A DNA stretch of 64,000 nucleotides from Temnothorax longispinosus (GCF_030848805.1 NC_092364.1:6324001-6388000), one strand, 5' to 3'. Positions 25,570 through 39,500 are shown, counted from the first letter of the stretch. Notes: a model not told the origin generated them from the letters alone. Numbers and translations are program-made.

Positions 25570-25742
25570 AAGCCCGTATCACATTAGCGATTGGCGATTG
25601 CGTCTACGTTTGCGTTTACGTCTCTTGACCAATCAAAAAGTAGCTGCTGGCAATTGCGATTCGCGATTTCCGTTCTGATTGGTCAAAAGACGTAGACGCA
25701 AACGTAGACGCAATCGCCAATCGCTAGTGTGATACGGGCATA
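25570..25742. mobile_element. Hairpin MITE
   Basis: The arms start AAGCCCGTATCACATTAGCG and end with the complement; the inner arms pair across TTGACCAATCA and TGATTGGTCAA. It follows the nested pair at 25294 by 17 bases. Confidence 0.85.
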
Positions 25743-25864
25743 AGGTCGTACACAACGTAGTAATTTGTGGAATTTTTGCGACCACGGCGACCGTAACATC
25801 AACTAGCTACAGCCGCACCTCGCGAATGTATCGGCGAAACTAATTTCTAATCGTTAAAACAGAT

Positions 25865-26400
25865 CGGGCATCGATCGCGGCTAAGATAGAAAAATATTGC
25901 GATCGGTGCCGATCCAGCATAATTCCACTTGGAATTATAATTCATGCACATAATTCTCTTGCTGATCGCGTGTTACCGCGTGTTACCTACGGCGACTTCT
26001 AGCCCGCCAACTACAGCTTCTACTATACAATCAAGCGATGACCGCGTCTAAAGATAGAAAATAATCGCGGCCACAGCCGAGATCACTAACTCATGCAAAT
26101 AATCTCACAAAACAAAATCACGACATTACCTACTTCGCGTTACCGATTTCTACAACCGCGAACAGCGATCGACGGCTAACAATAAGGTAGAAAATGATCG
26201 CCAATCGTCATCACTGCCGAGTACATACTACCACACACTTTTTTACCAACACATGCACACAATCTCGGCGCGAATATATATAACAATCGCATATTAACTA
26301 TAGCATCGCTCGTTTTTTATCTATACGAAACTATGCCAGTGATCGCGGCTAAAATGGAAAACAATCGCGATCACTATCGACTCTGCTACATGTATAATAC
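25865..26400. repeat. Degenerate tandem repeat, about four units of 130-175 bases
   Basis: A GATCGCGGCTAA-AGATAGAAAA-ATCGCG core recurs near 25870, 26036, 26169 and 26341. It is followed each time by a less conserved CGA/GCC segment and an ATGCA(C/A)ATAAT segment. Unit lengths vary, so it is an old array. Function unknown. Confidence 0.55.
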
Positions 26401-26539
26401 AAATACCAATTATGACCTACATAGATACCGACCATTGCTACGCAGATAAACGATGTTAATTATCACACACACGAGTACTCCGTATTTCAATTAACCCGCG
26501 CATATATTGCTACATGCAAAGTCATCGTATAGTTGATGC

Positions 26540-27340
26540 TACGGTCGCGCGGAGTACGCTTGACGAGTCTCTCGCACGCTCGCGTTGCCTTTCTCTCTTA
26601 GACAGAGGGGGAGGGGGGGATGGAGTATTACAGAGAATTGTTCACGAGTTGCATCTAAAGGCTTGAAATCCATTTCCGTTCACGACGCTCGTCGCGCAAG
26701 ATCGAATTTCAGATTGGAAACCAATTTCGAATTCGCGCTTTCGAAATGCACGACCGGTGCATCGGGCGTCCATTACTCCGTTACGTGTTCGCACTTCGCA
26801 GTACGTATGATCGTGAGGTTGGAGCGCGATCTGCGTACTTACTCACGCGGATCTCCGGCAGGCAAGTTCGCCACGCGATCCGAGACCGATCGTCGCCTGG
26901 ATCGTCTCGATCGCGTCCACCGACGTAATTCGGCCGCAAACTCGACCGCGAATCCGCCGTCGGTCTCTCAGCCGGTCCCAACGAACGAAGACAACGGCAG
27001 GTAACTTCACTTGGTTCACCCACCTTCGCTCTCGTGACGTAATCGCGCCAATTTCGAACGCGGATCGCGACGATCGCGTGCAAAAACGTCCTCCGCGTAA
27101 AATCGACGCGTCAGAATCCGCGAATCTTCGGATCATCCTCGGACGAGAGATAGGATCAATCGCGAACGCCGATTGCGAACGTCCGGCACCCTCGGGGATC
27201 GAATTGAAGGCCAAATAACGCCGCCCGCTTTTTCAACACCGACATTTTTTCGCGCGCACTTTTCGGCGCCGGCAGCGCCCCGATTCGAGCGAGCCGCAGG
27301 CTTCCTTCGAATGCGGGCCAATCACACGAGCCCGAATTCC
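26540..27340. promoter_or_regulatory. CpG-rich block upstream of the pseudokinase gene
   Basis: About 800 bases with much higher GC and CpG than the surroundings and overlapping open frames on both strands. Such frames are expected in GC-rich DNA. A GTAACT donor-like site at 27002 follows the plus-strand frame ending near PTNEDNGR. It is best read as a promoter with possible 5' non-coding exon(s) for the gene starting at 27859; a separate gene cannot be excluded. Confidence 0.35.
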
Positions 27341-27858
27341 GAGACGGAGCGATCTCTGTGTGATGGCAGGTTAATTATTACGCACATCCCAATGCATTCT
27401 CCTGCCCTCTTCGGTAGAAGTGGTTAGCACGAAAGAAGTACTCGAACTACTCGAAGTGAGGATAAATCTACGTAAACACGAGTATGTACTCGTGCAGACA
27501 CTTGGATATCTGATAATTGACACTTCGCATATCTGATTTTGTGTCGAAATACCCGTGAATACGCTCAATTTGGTAAATTTCGCTTTATATACCTTCACTG
27601 TACTGTAAAGTGGTTTCACTTGTATTGCAAGTTTATCTCTTTTTATACGGTGTTTTTGTGCCAAGAGTGCAGGGATGACGCTAATTAATACGTTTTTCCA
27701 CAGTAAATACATATATTTTGCGAATCGTCGACGATTCTCGATTGGCGAAAAATTACACCGCAATTTTGTGATTAGTTGCGTTATAAACGAATCGACATTT
27801 GCGTGACATTTACGCAAAAATCTATGCGAGGCGTTAAAGTTTCGAATTTCCTACAGTT

Positions 27859-30800
27859 ATGGCAGCTGCGAGTCCCCGTTGTTTCAGGTATTAATTTACT
27901 GTAAGATCTCTAAGAAAAAAAATGGTATCGGTAATTGAAAATAATTTATTTGCATGTGACACTTTCAAGAAAACTTTTTCTCCAAAGGTTCATTGTATGT
28001 GTAAAATTACGTTCTTTATATACTTGCTTAATTAGCTCAAATTTAATTACTCTTAATAGTTTTTAATTATTCGAATTCTTGATTATGTAGTCTCATAATA
28101 CTTGCAATAAATCTTCTTTGTTTGAATTTTTTATTTCATAGATTTTGTATTCTTTCCTCGAGACTTTAAATCTTTTTATATCTAAATTGTCAACTTGTAG
28201 AATACTTGTAGTCTACTAGATTAGATTTTTATTAGATTTCATTTTTTCTCGACATTTTTTAGATCAATTCTAATTGTAGAGAGATCAGTTTCTTGCTTCA
28301 AAGTTCATCTTTATATTTATATTTAAAAAACTCGACAATTATTTTTATAATAACGCACAAGTCGATAGATATCTGCATAGCTTATATTCGCAACGTAACG
28401 CTCGATATATCTGAAAATTACAAAGCGCTTACGCGCACGTTTGCATAATCGACGTGACGCGATACTGGCGCTTGTACTGTGATCGTTGCCTGCACGGGCA
28501 TTTCGTTTCCTCAGTTGTGCGAACAATCGTGTCTGGTGCGCGTCTGGTTTACCATTCTTTTCGACGAGATACTGTCTCATTCTTGTGTTGTAATCCATGA
28601 AAAGTAATTATGAACAATGTCTTCAGTATAACTCGGTAATTTATAACTCGCTAAATCATGAAAAGTTACCTCCGCGAGCGAATAAATTTTGAAGCAACAA
28701 TATAATTATATTTGATATTATGCTAAATAATAATACATAGTGTATAATAATACATATAGTGTAACACATTTATGTCAATGTCAATTATCACATTGAAACA
28801 ATTATCAGTGACTGTAACCTATAACTTTTGAATTGTTATTATACGCGCATACTTATTTTGCTAGTTTATTCAGTTTTGTATTTTATGACTTGAGAAAGTG
28901 GCAGCATTAAAATCCAGTATTAAAAGGTATTATATGTATGTAATAATTGAAACTGATATAAATGTTATTATTTATGCAATAATTTTCTTTGTTGTATACT
29001 ATTTATGTGTTCTTAATGTGGAAGTGATCACAGGATGAGACGATCATAATTTGTAAGTTTAATTGAAGACACATTTGCATGTTCTCATTTACTTGGAAAA
29101 AAAAAAAAGAAAAAAAAAAGATGAAGCATAATTAACTCGTATCCTGAAAGATAACCAACAATGCTGAATTCATCTTTATCATAACTTTAAGAAGTTTCAT
29201 TTGATTTTGGTCGCATATTTTTACGTACATATTCTAAATTATTTATTGATCAAATCATTGAGAAAGTTTTAAGACTTGGTGCTACAGAATGAAATAAAAT
29301 GAACATTTATTGTAGATAAATAGCATTTTCTTGTTTTGATGTTATATCTTACAGCTAAAATCTACTTACTTACATCTAATGAGATCAGTGGACTAATCTT
29401 AAGATGCTTCTTTGCAGTGAATATTACCGCAATTTATTACAACAGTTTGCGAATCACTGTCAAACATCGAACGGAGACATCACCGATCCGGATTGGATCG
29501 TTTATCTGCCCAAGGAACAGAACGCCGAGCAGCCCTCGCAAAAAGACAATCGAAAGCCGCGGAAGTCCGCACAGTTTATACCAGGTGTACCGCACATACG
29601 TGCTTCCGAAATATTCGAGATTGGATGTATTGCAGGCACGGAAAACAAATGTCTCGAATTAGTTTCTGCAGAATGGCACAATACGAAAGTGACGCTGAAG
29701 AGACATATTTTGCCGACATGTCGGGATGCGATAAAAGCAGACGTGGAAATCCTCAGGTAAGAACCGCTCCGTTTCCGTATGTGAGTGTTCTCGTATGAAA
29801 AAAGGAGTACATTAAAATCACTAGTTCTTAAAATAAGAAAATCAAAACGTACAAAGAATCAGCCAGCCTAAAAGTCAAAATTCGTTGTTTTAATTAACGT
29901 TATATTAAGATAAATATCAACTATTGTTTAAAAAAGAAATAGCATAATCAAGGATATCCTGTCTGCTTTATATGTATAACATGATCGTAATCTTGCATTA
30001 TTGCAGCGAAATTCGGCATCCTAACATATTGCTGCTAATGGCTACAACGTATACAAATGAACACGGCCTCGTCTCCATCTTCGAACCCATCGACTGCTCT
30101 TTGTACAATTACATACACGAGCAAGGCGAACGAATAAATACACAAGGAATCATGCAAATCGGCATGAAACTAGCGGACGCGTTAAAATACTGTCATATGC
30201 GAGGATACATTCACACAGCGATTAGCTCGCACTGCGTGTATTTTGCATCTGGCACGACTGTCAAGCTTGGCGGATGGGAACTGGCTAGAGAAATGGAAAA
30301 AGTATGTGGAATTTAAGCTCTATATCCCTCACTTTATTCCCAAAATGCTAGTATAATTTTACCTTAAAATATACAATACCATTGCACATGTAAATGTAAA
30401 ACTTTTCAAGTATCAATTGTTTCAAAGTAAAGATCTATAAAAATATCTTTTTAAATGATTTAATTAATTTGCGAATATAGAATTTATATGAATTTATAGA
30501 TCGTTTCACTTATATATATTTCCACGTTTTTACACGTTTTTAGCTTACGCATCCGAATGCACTTTTATGAATTTAAGGTTTGTTAGCAGATTTAAAAAGT
30601 TCACAGGTAAAATAGACTATAATGAAACGGATCACGTCATATCCGCGATTCCATGACACACCCGTGAGCGTTTCACTAACGGAAACGACCGGCATTGTTT
30701 TCGACAAAATGTCCGTTTCTGAATAAATTCGCTGTACCGTGTCGATGTTAATCGCACGCGCCGTCTGGAACGCGGAACTCTCGTTAATCGTAATCGAAAT

Positions 30801-33800
30801 TAAATATGGTAGATTATTTTCTACGATAAAGATTGTACTTACGTTAACGTAAAACCACGTGCGAGGAAATCTTATCGCGAAGATAAATAAGAGTCCAAAA
30901 AAATGTAAAGCTACTATATTTCGTGCAACTAATTGCATTTATAATCTGAACATTAATCACGATTCTTTTTATCTTATCTTAACAGTTTTGCGAGTTTATA
31001 TTGCCGTTTTCTAATTAGATTTATCCCTTATTTAATACAGAGAGAATATTTGTGGCATGTATAATTCAATACGAAATTTGTTTTTAACGTTGTTTTCTTC
31101 TATAATGAAATATTCATGTTATGTCTTTTACTTGTAGGTTTATGTGGAACGCGATTACGAAAGATATTTGCGATTGGAAAACTTCAAATGGCAAGCACCG
31201 GCGTTATGTTACGGGCAACATCCCAATAAAAAAATCGACGTTTACTGCTTAATGCTGTTACTCTGGGAAATGTGTACAGGTAAGCATATTAATATAATTT
31301 TCTGCTTTTTAATTAAAAAGGCATTAGAATATTTTTAAAATAAAATATTGAAATTGCATTTATTGTATCACAAAGGAACAAAATAATTGATAGCAGTTTG
31401 ATAATTATTGTTTAACATTCCATAGGAAGTGTACCGTGGAGCGGATACGATCAACCAAATGTAGAACGACAGCACGTGATGCGAAAACGAGATGTTATTA
31501 TAAACTTACAGAATGTTCCATCGATCCTTCATAGCTTACTGGAAGCTGGATTGCATTCTGACGAGACGAAAATAATGTTGGACATGGACAAAATAGCAAG
31601 AAAACTTCATAGGCTACTGGTGAATTTACATGAGCAATACAATTTTTTAGAATTTGCGCACCTTTTGTCGGTTATTGATTCTTCGTGTAATTTACTGCGT
31701 CGTTACTTACAATTTTTTCAAATTTTTTAAGATGATATACGAGGAAGAAGAGAAGAATGACACGTTTATAAATGTAAACGGAAATAATAATGATCTTTTG
31801 TATAATGACACATTGTATCAAAAGACTTCTCCTGTGTCACCTACACAAAATAAGGTGTTGATCAAAAAACCATTCGCCGGACAATCATATCATCCTACGA
31901 CGGAGAAAAAATCTACGTCCAATCAACTTCTCAAATCTAAGAAGGAGCAATGCAATGAGGATTCGGACTCCAAAAATAATATCAAAAAGATGGCTACATC
32001 TGTAATCAATGATAGTATCGTGAGTCCCGTGATTAAAGTAAAGAGTACCACTACTACCTCATGCACTCGTTGTGCAGAAATTTCAAACATGGTGCAAGAC
32101 CTCGATGAGGGAAGTAATGCACGAGCTAATATAAAACGATTAAAAAAACTGATAGCTAGTAGAAGGGAAGATTTCTTCTTTGGGAGCGACTCGACGTCCT
32201 TTTCTTACTCAACTCCAAGTAAGTAAAATTAATGTACAAATGATAAGTATATTACATTACATCTTACTGAGATCGATATAGAAATATAAAAAGGTCTTAT
32301 TAAAATAATCAAGAAGAATGTGTCGAATGCATATGATGATAATTAAAATAAATTCTGATTTTTTTTCTCTATATCTTAAAATCTAGCACTTTAATTAAAC
32401 TTATGATTTTATACGTATTAGGTCCAAAAGCCACAAGCTCATTATTGTCGCAAGAAAAGAGTCCCGATTATGTACAATGTAAACCAGCTAGTCATACAAC
32501 CGCTATAGAACCTAAATACAATAAATCACCCAGTGAATATGGTGGAGCCATTTCAAAATTATTACATACACCACGGCGAAAGGTACTTTATTTCGAAAGT
32601 TTTATTAACAACATGAATCAATCTTTCTAAACTATTTTTTATAAATATGTATATGGAATATGAATATATTCACTATAATTCTTTTAATATTTTACTCATA
32701 TACGTTATCTTTTTGCCACAGGTACCATACATGGGCATGCCTTCCAGCATTAAACATGCAATAATGCAACCTCAGGTTTTGCATTCTGACGCCAGTAGCT
32801 TTTATGAATCAACATTATGGAGAAAAGAAAAAGAAATTTGCTTATCACGAATGGCACACGATACTAAAGACCACACTAAGGCATATACAATATTATTATT
32901 TATATTATTATTATTTTAACATTTTTTATATTATTAAAAACTCACGTGTATATATTTTAATATTATTTCATACTTTTAGGATTTCTTACTGCCGCAACAA
33001 ACAATTTGTAATACCACTGATGATATAAATACCATACCATTTGTAAAAAATGCTGATACCACATATACAATTGGGATTACGGAGGAAGGTAAATTGAAAG
33101 AGATATATTTATTATTATTTTCCAAGAATTATTATTATTAGATAATATAAAATTTATTTCATTTGGAAGAGGAGCGGGTTAATTAAACAGAGTCAAGCGC
33201 AGTAAACGGTGCGCAAATTATTCTTGATTATTAAAATTTATTTTCTCATACGTTTCGGTCCTATTTCCGGACCATTTTCAGCATCGTCAGTTAAAACATG
33301 CATGTGTCCATTATGTGGGACTCGCACTCACTAAAAAACCCACCCCTGCGACAACCAGTCTCTGGTGTGCCAGGGACCCGGATATGCACTAAGGTAATAC
33401 GTCATAGTCCCATAGTTTACAAAGGCTGCGTTCGGAAACGTCGCCCGGGTACACACGGATATACTCCCTTCTCCTTCTAACTTGCTGCGATAGAAAGAGA
33501 AGGGAGTGTACTCGTGTGCATTCGGATGACGTTTCCGAACGCAGCCAAAACACCCAACTTTCGTAATACCTAAAAAAACGACCCACCCGGCGCGGAACAC
33601 ATCCCCATAGAGAAACGCGCGCAGCTGGTCAGCCAATTCGGCTATTAATAGCTAAATTGGCCGACTGTCTCGGGCATCCGGGATAGACATGCCATGGCCG
33701 CACCTTCATCGACGGCGCCACGGCGTTTTCCAATGGGAACCGAAATTAAGCACTTCGCAAAAGCGAAATGCGCATCCGAGAAAGAGGTACGCAGCCACCG

Positions 33801-34947
33801 AAAAATCACAAAAAATCCGACTGCGGGGGCACAGTATGTACACGTCTTAGTTAGTCCCAACCCAGTGTACAACCCAGAAATAAATAAAACTCCCACACGG
33901 TCGTCCAATCGCGCCTGACACTTCTTAGTTATCCAGCTCGTCTTTCAATTAGATATTAAATATCCAATATCAGAGCTTTCTACTTTAATTTTTATTTGAT
34001 CTTACATAATATTCCATGATATAATTCAGTTATTATCTATTGTCACCAAAGGTAATTGTACTGAAGATAACAAAGAATCACCAAAAGACCTGAGTAGTGT
34101 GTCTACGAAGATTTCAACTACTTCAAATAAATCCCTACAAAATCTGAGGAATGCCCTCGATCGTGCCACGGAAATAATATGCTCGACAACACCTAAAATT
34201 TACAATTCTAAGTTCGATTTGAATAATATACAAGAATGCGAAACTGTATTCGAGGATTTATATGGAACGAAATATAATGACAAAGAGATCAACGTTATCG
34301 AAAGATCGACATCCGGCAACGAGAATTTTCTGGGGATGGATGAAGTTAAAAGTACAAAAGCTAATGACGAAACTACCTCAAGACACGAACAGATCTTGAA
34401 TCAAGCTTTCATAAATAGCCAGACGCTCAGTTCCACGACTACAAAAACATCAATTGAATCTGAAATATCAGCGCGCAGTCAACAACCAATAAACTCACAT
34501 GAAACGAATCAAGATAAGATACCCTTTGCAAATGGGATTATATCAACTCCGCAAAAAATTAGAGCAGATGAAAGAGAATATGTTAATGTACGTACTATTT
34601 TGAACAGTGCTGTAATGAAAGACTCACCAAGAAGGCGTTCTCTACCCGCAAGATTGAATAATTTGGCAATGATATATACCCCAAGGACTATATGTAAAAA
34701 GGTAAATAAGCATACACAAGTCATAATGAAATGGAAATTGGATCTGAAATAGGTTACTGTTTTTTGTTACTAATATAAATTGTTTATTCGATCTTTGTTA
34801 CAGAACATGCAAGGCAGCCAATATACAACTGAGGATATGTACATCGATGATGAATTTGGAAGTAAATTAAATTACAATCTAATTCTCTTAAATGATAATA
34901 TTGTATTAAGCGACGATGAAAGTCTACCTCAGACCACAGAACTGTAA
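27859..34947 (+). CDS. TEX14-like inactive protein kinase
   Basis: Exons: 27859-27887, 29418-29756, 30007-30301, 31138-31279, 31426-31619, 31732-32218, 32422-32582, 32722-32880, 32980-33088, 34052-34701, 34804-34947. Phases join throughout, giving about 902 residues. The start MAAASPRCF joins in frame with SEYYRNLLQQFANHC. The pseudokinase domain is at roughly residues 70-310. It has a candidate VAIK-type Lys104 (VTLK) and EIRHPNILLLM. The catalytic HRD is replaced by HTA (192-194), the metal-binding Asn by Cys199, and DFG by GGW (211-213), so phosphotransfer is not expected. WQAPALCYG stands for the APE segment. The long Ser/Thr-rich tail contains RRRSLP, as in vertebrate TEX14. TEX14 stabilises germ-cell intercellular bridges in mammals; the role here is inference. 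No ankyrin repeats were found at the N-terminus, unlike vertebrate TEX14. Intron 8 (32881-32979) appears to start with GC. The small intron 31620-31731 removes an in-frame stop and is the least certain junction. Confidence 0.8.
33160..33940. mobile_element. Transposon insertion cluster in a TEX14-like intron
   Basis: The intron 33089-34051 is much longer than its neighbours and holds GC-richer foreign-looking sequence. The left part carries, on the minus strand, a hammerhead-like core (CTGAAAATG, a GTCC/GGAC stem, then CGAAACG). The middle is a hairpin MITE (33421-33549). The right part (33590-33915) is GC-rich with open frames on both strands and no recognised protein. Confidence 0.55.
33421..33549. 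mobile_element. Hairpin MITE, GGCTGCGTTC ends
   Basis: The left end GGCTGCGTTCGGAAACGTC pairs with GACGTTTCCGAACGCAGCC at the right; the inner arms pair around TCCCTTCTC and GAGAAGGGA. The GGCTGCGTTC terminus is shared with the element at 47573. Confidence 0.85.
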
Positions 34948-36544
34948 ACTGTATTGAACTCAAATGTTCAATCGTTCACACCCTTGTGTAAAAAAAATGT
35001 TGTTCTTTTTAAATAATTATTTTTATTTATTCTATTTTGACGGCAAAATTGATGCTTTTATTTTATCGCTATTCTGACGACATGTTTAATGCAAATAATA
35101 TTTAATTTAACAATATTTATTAATTCTAATTGCTTATTTATATTTACATACCAAATAATCTAATATTATATAAAATGTTTATTATATATAATTAAATAAC
35201 TATATATAATCGAGTAAAAATTACTTCATTATTATAAAATAATCTAAGAACTTGTACGTATAAATAAACTTGTTTATTCGTTCTTTAGTTCACTTAAACA
35301 TTTAAAACAAATGTCGGAATAACATAGGAAAGTATTTTCTACAAGTTTATCATACAAGCTTTTAAAACATTTTGTATATATTTTATATTATTTGCTGAAT
35401 CTAGATATTTCATGTCCATTAATATATGTGTGCGCATGTCTCGCGAAGTCCAGTATTTATTTTTTTAAGCATCATGATATCATGGCTCTTTGCCAACTAT
35501 AACTCCCACACGAGTAACGTCACTGGCGCGGTGGTAGTGACTCTTTACCCAAAGGATTGAAAACTTAACGGGGAAGTTGACTGTATTCGTTGCATGTGGA
35601 CGGACACGAGAAATATCTTCCTTATCGCCTATTTATTCACTTTCTGTCATAGGTGCCCTTACAACTTTTTTCAAGGGGGGAGGGTAGAGTGCTAATATAC
35701 TTAGGGGTACCATTTTTTTGTTCAGGTTGTGAAAGACTGGAAGTTAAGAAATAAGATATTTAATTTGGTATAAATTATAAAAATTTTACAAATTATAAAG
35801 TACCTATTTGAAAAAAAAAAAAAAAAAAAAACGATGAAATATAATTATTTGGAAAAGCCAAATTTTAAATTCTTTAAATTTCTTAACTTCCAGGGAGTTG
35901 ATTAATCTTGAATCGTAGATACTCTAGTAAATTTCATAATAACCCTCAGAAGATAAAATCCCATTTATTGATCAAGTTCGATTATTAAAAAAAAAAAACT
36001 TTCCAATGTTTCTATGCATATGGAATTTTTCGATTTATATATATAAAGCTCTGCCAGACAAAGGTATTTTTAAATAATATTTGTTGAAGAAATATTCATG
36101 CAGATTTTTACTCTTGTATAAATTTAAAAAAAAGTTTCTGATTGTCAATCATAAAATTATTCTAAGTCGAAAAAGTTAAAATAAAGTGAGAGCATATGCC
36201 CCTTTTTACTGCCACTCATGCTATTTGCCTATTTAGAATAAAGGAAATATGTATCTGAGTATTAAAAATAGAAAAAAAGACGAGCTAGAGAAAATATAAT
36301 TAAAGTAACTCCGTTTTAAAGTATGTGACGGTACACAGTTATATTTACTGAATTCAAATAAGTCGAATTTGTTTGTGTGCGGAAAGGTCACAGTCACTTT
36401 GACGTTCTAATAAACAGAATATATCGCTAGACATAAGAAGGTGAGAGAAGTTGAAAGCAATACTGTGCCCTTGTGCGGCCAGTTTAGACATACACAGTTC
36501 TATTATCGCAAGTCGATTGAAGAGGCTACAACGTGACTTCTAAA
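34948..36544. other. Intergenic DNA and duplicated 5' flank of the LTA4H-like gene
   Basis: From about 35420 the sequence matches the 5' flank of the second LTA4H-like copy (43640-44207), so the duplication included the promoter region. The flank here has an extra block of about 580 bases (roughly 35650-36228) that the second copy lacks. Part of that block (35990-36125) recurs at 61580-61680, so it is a repeat insertion. No protein-coding gene is seen. Confidence 0.6.
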
Positions 36545-39500
36545 ATGGATTTTTCCAGTTCTACAAGAGATCCACACTCATTTGCGTTATCAGGTATTTT
36601 AATTATTTAATTAGCTACATTATAAGCATAATAAAAATACTTAAACTTATTTAGTTTTTTCTTAAAAAAAAAATACAATAAAATAAGAAAGTGCGGAATT
36701 CATAGATGTTTGAAATCAAAATTGCTACACGTATACTTGATTCTATAGTAACGTACAAATTTTCAAAATTAGATTATTATCTTACAATTTTTATTAACTG
36801 ACAACATTCTGCGTATTTTCTTAAATGTATAAAATATATTGTATCTAGCATAACGGTCTGAAAATTGCTTGCATTTTACAAATAATATATTACACGCAAT
36901 TATCATAATAATTTTAATTACAATATATATATTATTCTTTGTCGTGTATTTACTCGTTACATTTATATATCATTATTTATTACTTATATTTTTTTATCTT
37001 CCTAATTATATAAGATTTGCCACGTGTAACCGATATCCATTTAAACTTGATGGTGGATTTCGATCAAAGAGTTCTTGAAGGAACAGCGATTTTGACTATA
37101 GAAAGAAAACCTATGATTAATCATATAGTGAGTAGAGACATTTCCTTTCATATCGAGTAAACATTTTGACTGCAGGTTATTATATGTAATATCGAATAAT
37201 TAGATTTTAGATAGCCTCGGACTTGATATAAGACGTGTCACAAACGCGCTTGATGGAACAATTTTACATCATCATATTGGAATTAATCATACCTGTGGAA
37301 GTTTAGTTCGCATAGTTTTACCATCAATTAGTGGCACTACTTATAACCCTGGGTAAATATAAGATATTTATAAAGAAATATATTTACTAAATGTTATTGA
37401 TGTAAGAATTGATGACATCAACAATACGATATTTTCAGCTGTAAAATTGAAATTGAATATAAAACAACTCCATACTCATTTGCATTATATTGGCTAACAC
37501 CTGAGCAAACTGCCTATGGTAGACATTCCTTTTTACTGTCTAACAACAAGGTAAATTGGCTAAAAAAGACATTTTCCTACATCAACATAGATTATTTAAA
37601 AGCTTCTATTTTTTCAGCTAATTTACGCACGATCATGGTTTCCTTGCCAGGACACTCCATCTGTCAAATTTACGTACTCTGCTGTGGTAAGAATTTAAAC
37701 ACAGGTGGTAATTTTGCATGCTACCCCCATTTATTTGTTTACATAAAATCAATGACATTCGATTAATTACTAACTGACATTATTGATAAAAGTAATATTG
37801 ACGAAGAAATGGACCGCATTAGTCAAAAAGAAATTAAACGTTTTTAAAAACAAATGCCCATATTTTCTTAGAAACTGCTTCAGTCAACTAAAATATAATA
37901 TGTATTTAATTTTTATATACGATACGTATATTTCATTTTTTAGATTCGGGTACGAAAACCTTATACAGTTCTAATGTCCGCCCGTTCGCAAGGTGTACAC
38001 GAAGGTCCGGAACTAGATGTACATTTATTCCGTCAAGAGAAAAAGGTACCGTCTTATGCGGTGGTTATTGCTGTTGGTTCATTACGGACAAAACAACTTA
38101 CTGACAGAATAAGTATATTTGCCGAAGAGAACATTTTTCAGTCTACTATTTTCAATAATTTTCGATACAATATGATTGAAAGTATGTTGCATTTTGCCAA
38201 CGACTTATGTGGACCTTATGTGTGGGGTAAGATATTGACTAGATTTTTTAATATTATTTATTTAAATAGAGAATTAAATTTAAATTTCTTTAAATTTTTT
38301 AAAATAATTTTGATATAATTATTTAAATTTATACGTATATATAATGAATTTTTATTTTTCTGCATTATCGCACTGCAAACCCAAGTGTATTAATTTTAGT
38401 TGATGCTTTTTATACACATTTCTTGCTGTTTTAAATCATGCCATTTAACACAATTGGACATATTAACTTTTAATTTTATACGATTATATGCGTGGTCAGT
38501 GACGTAATTCAACACATAAAGAAGCGTGTTAAAAGAGCTTCGGTCAAATGTGTTATTTTTAGGGCCAGTTTCACCAACGTCGATTAACTCTTTTTAAGAG
38601 AACCAGTTAGAAAGCGATGAAGAGTGAGTTTAATCGAAGGTGCAGAAGATTAAACGTTTTTGTGTAAAAATAACGCACTTGGATTTGCAGTGCAATCTTT
38701 TTTTTTTGTTTTTTTTTTTGTTATTTATACGTTTAAAATAATATTTCTAGGTAAATACGATATATGCGTGCTTCCACCAAGTATCGCTCATTTCGAAATA
38801 GAATGTCCAAACGTGACATTTATTCCGTCGACTCTACTTGGCGGAGATCGTTCTTACATCTGTTATTCCCTAGCTCGGAACATTTCACAGAGCTGGGCAG
38901 GAAATTTAGTTACGTGTGAGAATTATGAGCATTTGTGGTTAAATAAGAGTTTTAGCCTTTTTATTTCCAGAAAAATTAAATGCAGAGTTTTGTATGAGAT
39001 ATATAATGATTTGTATCATAATGACATAGATGTTTTTCTTCAAAGGGAAGGATTAGAGAATCTTAATAGTCTGGTAAGATATTCACTTTGACTAAGTAAA
39101 GAAATAAATGTGATAAATAATGTCACCAATTGATAATATTTTACATTGTATGCACTATAAACACACACCCAATTTCTGAATTCTTAATAGATTATTTTCT
39201 CATATTGTGTATTGTGTAAATTGTATTGTAGGTCCTAGAACCCAAAAATGTCAACAAGCTAAGATGCTTATTACCCAATTTGGAATATTTGTCTGCACCT
39301 GAGATAACCACTAAATACGTGCCTTACGAGAGGGGATATTTTTTTTTATGTCATCTAGAGAATAAGTTAGGAGGATCCACATTATTCGAACCATTTCTTA
39401 AATCTTATTTTAATAATTTTGCATTTAGAAGTATTAATACTATTGCTTTTGTAAACTACTTGTATCAACAATTTCCTAACAATAGGGAGGTAACGTCCTT

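Noticed and set aside
26585..27321. Overlapping open frames of 60-139 residues on both strands
   Set aside because: Typical of a GC-rich block; no family motif and no consistent exon chain.
33298..33918. Open frames on both strands in a TEX14-like intron
   Set aside because: They coincide with a hairpin MITE and GC-rich repeat sequence; no recognised protein.
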